DNA of 31,219 bases from DAOTWP01 sp034435675. GTDB lineage: Bacteria; Chloroflexota; Anaerolineae; Aggregatilineales; Phototrophicaceae. Below, in pieces: positions 30,663 to 31,219 of the stretch (position 1 is its first letter; the number at the start of each line of letters is the position of its first letter). Where the stretch lies: NCBI GenBank assembly GCA_034435675.1, contig DAOTWP010000068.1, forward strand, positions 1 to 31,219. Reading direction: 5' to 3'. Both the position numbers and the translations under genes were made by a program. The notes beneath the pieces are model-generated. The model saw only the letters and a program-made list of their open reading frames with translations, ran no database searches and was not told where the DNA came from.

Positions 30663-31219
30663 TTACCCGCCCGGCGCTATGGTTGATGTTGGCTGCGGCG
30701 GCGGAGTCGATGTCGCTGGCAGCGTGGGCGGGGCGGGTATTGTCGGGGCGGCATTATCCACCCCTGAACCACCCGGCTGCACTTCTTCGACGCCCGTGCC
30801 TGCCCCCGGTACACCCGACGACCCGGCACCGCTGTCCACCCCTGTGCCCGCCGCCGCGCCGGGATCATCCGCGGCACAGCGGAAACCGATCCACAGTTCA
30901 GGATCATCCGGACGCCAGTGCTGGCGATGCACCAGCCGCGCGAAGAACGGCGGCGTATTCCACGACCCCCCGCGCACCACACGATCCGTCCCCACCGCCG
31001 GTCCCTGCGGATTCAAGGCGGCGGACTGGCTGTAATAGCGCTCGTCGTAATAATCAAACACCCACTCCGCCAGATTGCCGGAAATCTCGTACAGCCCAAA
31101 ACCGCGCGATACCGCAAAACTGCGCGCATCCACCGCGCCGATGTCTGCCGGGTCAGGGCGGTTGGTCTTTGCCAGCCCAAACTGCCAGTCATTACCCCAC
31201 GGGTAGAGCAGGTTCTCCG
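30663..31219 (-). CDS. Formylglycine-generating-enzyme-like (SUMF1/FGE-sulfatase) protein, 3' part only
   Basis: The gene runs off the right edge; 184 C-terminal residues are visible. The FGE-sulfatase fold is clear: LLYPWGNDW, then GLYEISGNLAEWVFDYYDERYY, VRGGSWNTPPFFARLVHRQH and the end GFRCA. The two copper-binding/catalytic cysteines of true FGE, which lie between GGS and GFRC, are absent (NTPPFFARLV has none), so this copy is unlikely to make formylglycine and is more likely a binding or EgtB/kinase-associated relative. After GFRCA comes a low-complexity Gly/Pro/Thr tail of about 70 residues ending PTSTIAPGG, suggesting extracellular placement or a linker. Confidence 0.88.
   Translation of the reverse strand, partial: ENLLYPWGNDWQFGLAKTNRPDPADIGAVDARSFAVSRGFGLYEISGNLAEWVFDYYDERYYSQSAALNPQGPAVGTDRVVRGGSWNTPPFFARLVHRQHWRPDDPELWIGFRCAADDPGAAAGTGVDSGAGSSGVPGAGTGVEEVQPGGSGVDNAAPTIPAPPTLPATSTPPPQPTSTIAPGG

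Overview
The window is a dense, GC-rich bacterial chromosome segment of about 31 kb. The proteins are of a kind common in Chloroflexota, most likely an Anaerolineae-type lineage: a VanW/PG-binding protein, a four-fold DUF348-G5-3D protein, LysM and SH3b surface proteins with Pro/Thr linkers, a DUF6159 membrane protein, a CGNR regulator, a Flp-type pilin and a formylglycine-enzyme-like protein. The taxonomic call is inference from gene content; no rRNA or phylogenetic marker tree was available. Most genes lie on the minus strand. Only four protein genes (DUF6159, a small membrane protein, the CGNR regulator and the pilin) lie on the plus strand.

Layout. 1-9000 is an envelope block read leftward: a 3D/G5 protein, a large patatin-like lipase with an inserted domain and C-terminal repeats, a 94-residue helical protein, then a tight VanW / 65-residue / K+(Na+)/H+ antiporter unit. 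At 9015-9143 the minus strand carries the small SRP RNA with a near-consensus promoter, back to back with the DUF6159 gene. 10.4-14.4 kb holds a lipoprotein whose ribosome binding site lies in a hairpin, a GrdB-family gene interrupted by an in-frame TGA that is best read as selenocysteine, and a DUF1152/membrane-protein pair. 14.7-20.7 kb holds a cysteine synthase, an SDR / LysM / rarA cluster and a pentapeptide-repeat membrane protein. 20.9-24.2 kb holds a small membrane protein, an alpha/beta hydrolase with an Asp in the nucleophile position, a CGNR regulator, a GNAT acetyltransferase and tRNA-Ser(GGA). 24.9-26.8 kb holds a Flp pilin fused to a GDT-repeat stalk, an Ig-like domain and a malectin-like domain, then a pair of 86-residue proteins. 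27-31.2 kb holds ychF, a secreted protein with ten Cys-rich repeats and the 3' part of an FGE-like gene that runs off the window.

The intergenic spaces are rich in repeats. There are two copies, differing at one base, of a 91-bp element with terminal inverted repeats (10329-10419 and 22474-22564), a family of palindromes bounded by GTAGGGGC, and CCCTCACCCC-type elements. The best candidates for something new are the putative selenoprotein with its hairpin, the pilin-malectin fusion with a structured leader, the three-part patatin, and the 91-bp mobile palindrome.
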